DNA of 6,821 nucleotides from Rubrivirga sp. (GTDB lineage: Bacteria; Bacteroidota; Rhodothermia; Rhodothermales; Rubricoccaceae), in assembly GCA_012269805.1 (NCBI GenBank), contig JAAXJP010000533.1:1-6821 (forward strand). The letters are read 5' to 3'. Numbering within the stretch: the first letter of the stretch is position 1; each line of letters opens with the position of its first letter. Positions 5,710 to 6,821 of this stretch are shown piece by piece. The translations under genes and the position numbers were made by a program. The notes below the pieces were generated by a model. It searched no databases. It saw only the letters and a program-made list of their open reading frames with translations, and had not been told where the DNA came from.

Positions 5710-5768
5710 GATTGGACGCACTTGTCTAGTGACGTGGGCAACAGAGTGTGAGAGATTCCGTTCTAGGA
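5710..5768 (+). promoter_or_regulatory. AT-richer patch, likely promoter region of the third lipoprotein
   Basis: The 131-bp gap between the second and third lipoproteins begins with a stretch clearly poorer in G+C than the rest of the window. It includes TTGGAC (5712-5717), TTGTCTAG (5722-5729) and GATTCCGTTCTAG (5754-5766). I cannot assign -33/-7 boxes with certainty, but the composition and position suit a promoter for the acidic lipoprotein at 5841. Confidence 0.3.
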
Positions 5769-5777
5769 CCCGCCCGG

Positions 5778-5826
5778 CTCTTCACCCCGCCGGGCCCCGG
5801 TGATCGCTCCCGGGCCCTCTTCACCC
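5778..5826 (+). repeat. Direct repeat of CTCTTCACCC in a leader
   Basis: The 10-mer CTCTTCACCC occurs at 5778-5787 and 5817-5826 (39-bp period), just before the third lipoprotein. A similar pyrimidine tract with a two-base insert, CTCTTCTCACCC, lies at 4616-4627 before the first lipoprotein. It may be a shared leader element or a by-product of C-rich leaders. Confidence 0.35.
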
Positions 5827-5840
5827 TACCCAACACTCCC

Positions 5841-6152
5841 ATGTTCAAGAACATCGCGCTCTTCGCGCTTGCTCTGTCGCTCCCCCTCGCCGCCTGCGGC
5901 GACGACGCCGACACCTACGAGACCGACGACGCCATCGAGTCCGACGTCGACCAGATCGGCGACGACCTCGACGCCGCGACCGACGAGGCCGCCATGGACG
6001 CCGAGGCCGCTGGCGACGCGAGCGAGGCCGAGGCCGACGAGGCCGCTGCCGAGACCGACGCTGCGCTCGACAACGCCGGCGAGGCGACCGAAGGCGCCGT
6101 CAACGACGCGGCCGCCGACGTCGAGGAGGCCACGGACAACGACGGCCTGTAA
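5841..6152 (+). CDS. Short, extremely acidic alanine-rich lipoprotein
   Basis: 103 residues from the ATG at 5841. A GTG at 5748 is in frame but would put 31 residues before an intact signal peptide, so it is rejected. The signal peptide is MFKNIALFALALSLPLAAC with lipobox LAAC and Cys19. The mature 85 residues contain about 32 Asp/Glu and no Lys or Arg at all, with a dense Ala-Asp-Glu pattern (41-98) that should form a long amphipathic or natively disordered helix. It resembles LEA-like or spacer-type low-complexity proteins; no catalytic motif is visible. It may act as a charged surface or periplasmic spacer in a salt-adapted cell, which is inference. The signal peptide nearly equals that of the next lipoprotein. 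A large hairpin follows the gene. Confidence 0.83.
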   Translation: MFKNIALFALALSLPLAACGDDADTYETDDAIESDVDQIGDDLDAATDEAAMDAEAAGDASEAEADEAAAETDAALDNAGEATEGAVNDAAADVEEATDNDGL

Positions 6153-6171
6153 CCGTCCCGGCATCCGCCGC

Positions 6172-6205
6172 CGCGGGGCGGTCCCTTCCGGGGGGCCGCC
6201 CCGCG
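6172..6205 (+). terminator. Large GC hairpin after the third lipoprotein
   Basis: CGCGGGGCGG (6172-6181) pairs perfectly with CCGCCCCGCG (6196-6205). The stem can extend inward by four pairs (one T-G) to a TTCCGG loop. It lies 20 bp past the stop codon. No T-tract follows, so termination would be imperfect; it may instead protect the 3' end. Confidence 0.5.
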
Positions 6206-6230
6206 CTCGTTCAGGTACCCGCCGTGGATC

Positions 6231-6250
6231 ACGGACCAAACTCGGTCCGT
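6231..6250. repeat. Inverted repeat upstream of the fourth lipoprotein
   Basis: ACGGACC (6231-6237) and GGTCCGT (6244-6250) form a perfect 7-bp dyad around AAACTC, 28 bp upstream of the ATG at 6279. It is a separate structure from the hairpin at 6172-6205. Possible operator, leader hairpin or second weak terminator. Confidence 0.4.
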
Positions 6251-6278
6251 TCGGGCCTCCCACGTCACCCGCCCCGTC

Positions 6279-6542
6279 ATGCGCTTTCTCGCCCTCCTCT
6301 TCGCGCTCGCCCTCCCGCTCGCCGCCTGCGGCCCCACCGACACCGACCCGGACCCGGACGCCACGCAGGAGCTCCCGGACCCGGACCCGGACACCCCCAT
6401 GGACGTCGACCCGCTCTCGCGTGACGACGGCCAGTCGGCCGACGAGGCCGCGGCCGACGAGGCCGAGACCGGCGACGACCTGTTCAACACGCCGATCGAG
6501 GACGAGTCGCCGCCGGTCGACGAGCCCGACGACGCGATGTAG
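6279..6542 (+). CDS. Very short acidic lipoprotein
   Basis: 87 residues. The signal peptide MRFLALLFALALPLAAC has lipobox LAAC and Cys17; its last part (LFALAL...LAACG) nearly matches the preceding lipoprotein, and the two genes share an identical 15-base stretch there (5886-5900 and 6318-6332). The 71-residue mature part is almost entirely Asp, Glu, Pro and Ala, with a DPDPD motif twice (23-27 and 34-38), and has a single Arg48. No fold or function is evident; it is probably disordered and surface- or periplasm-facing. A GC hairpin follows the stop. Confidence 0.8.
   Translation: MRFLALLFALALPLAACGPTDTDPDPDATQELPDPDPDTPMDVDPLSRDDGQSADEAAADEAETGDDLFNTPIEDESPPVDEPDDAM
6345..6392 (+). repeat. 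Short GACCCG tandem units coding for DPDPD
   Basis: Two blocks of hexamer-like GACCCG/CCGGAC units (6345-6359 and 6374-6392) within the fourth lipoprotein gene encode the two DPDPD motifs. This suggests a local duplication or slippage-prone sequence. Confidence 0.45.
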
Positions 6543-6549
6543 CGCGTCG

Positions 6550-6582
6550 CGGAGGACCAGGACGGCCTGGACGTGTCCTCCG
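6550..6582 (+). terminator. Hairpin after the fourth lipoprotein
   Basis: CGGAGGAC (6550-6557) pairs with GTCCTCCG (6575-6582). Inside, CAGG/CCTG closes an ACGG loop, leaving a 5-base bulge. It begins 8 bp after the stop. There is no T-tract, so it is a plausible but weak terminator. Confidence 0.45.
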
Positions 6583-6590
6583 GTCGCGCC

Positions 6591-6821
6591 GTGACCGTCC
6601 GCCTTTCTGCGCTCCCCGCGCCCTCACCGAGAGCCGTCGGCTCCGGCTGGCGGCGCTCGTGGCGGCCCCCGCGTTCCTCGCCGAGCGCGACGTCGGCCCT
6701 GCGGCGGTCGGGGCGTACCTCGGCCTCATGCCCCTGCTGTTCACGCTCAAGGTGGTCGCCGGGCCCGGCATGGATCGGTCCACGGTTGTGTCGATGGGTC
6801 GCGGCGGCCGTGGGTGCTGGC
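6591..6821 (+). pseudogene. Coding-like tail, possible start of a membrane protein or a frameshifted remnant
   Basis: From about 6629 the frame beginning at that base has strong G/C third positions and reads as a plausible membrane protein: ESRRLRLAALVAAPAFLAE, then GPAAVGAYLGLMPLLFTLKVVAGPGM. This frame has no ATG, GTG or TTG before it; the first ATG is 6728. A GTG at 6591 opens a different frame, which looks shadow-like in the middle but again plausible at the very end (RWVAAAVGAG). The simplest readings are a gene with two frame disruptions, a start codon I cannot see, or sequencing errors. I do not recognise a family and the window ends here. Confidence 0.3.

Noticed and set aside
5746..5751. 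A single GTGTGA before the third lipoprotein as a second operator for the LexA-like protein
   Set aside because: Only one half-site is present, with no second copy at the 11-bp period.
1..6821. CRISPR array, tRNA, rRNA, insertion sequence or phage genes
   Set aside because: I saw no regularly spaced repeats, no tRNA-like cloverleaf, no rRNA-like stretch, and no transposase, integrase or terminal inverted repeat pair.

Overview
The window is very GC-rich (roughly 70% or more by eye). It has dense, mostly short genes on both strands, and no gene has a convincing Shine-Dalgarno sequence. Proteins are acidic and Ala/Asp/Glu-rich, small lipoproteins are abundant, and one promoter candidate resembles the Bacteroidota -33/-7 type. 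Together these suggest a GC-rich marine or halotolerant member of the Rhodothermota/Bacteroidota group, of the Rubricoccus/Rubrivirga kind. This is inference from style; there is no rRNA or other taxonomic marker.

Left part (1-1487): a 5' fragment of an alpha/beta-hydrolase esterase (minus strand, GTG start at 603, running off the window start). A divergent small zinc-ribbon DUF2256 protein (749-958) follows, and its 3' end overlaps a convergent, probably beta-rich lipoprotein (915-1487, minus).

Middle (1553-3024, minus): recO is followed 110 bp downstream by a LexA-like repressor. The repressor keeps a clear winged-helix DNA-binding domain, but its S24-type C-terminal domain lacks the catalytic Ser, the catalytic Lys and the Ala-Gly cleavage site. 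Its own short upstream region carries a -33/-7-like promoter with an 11-bp-period direct repeat between the boxes.

Right-middle (3218-4511): a membrane-anchored ComEA-type helix-hairpin-helix protein (plus), a tiny single-pass membrane protein convergent to it with interlocked stop codons, and a NUDIX hydrolase divergent from the latter.

Right end (4640-6542): four consecutive short lipoproteins on the plus strand. The first two are tandem paralogues sharing an about 80-residue helical domain I do not recognise, and are separated by a strong intrinsic terminator. The last two share a near-identical signal peptide and have almost purely acidic mature parts. Hairpins follow the third and fourth. 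The last about 230 bases look coding by base composition, but no single frame with a good start explains them.

The most interesting items are the LexA-like protein with a dead protease domain and its putative operator, the tandem lipoprotein family with its intervening terminator, and the repeated C-rich, SD-less start context.
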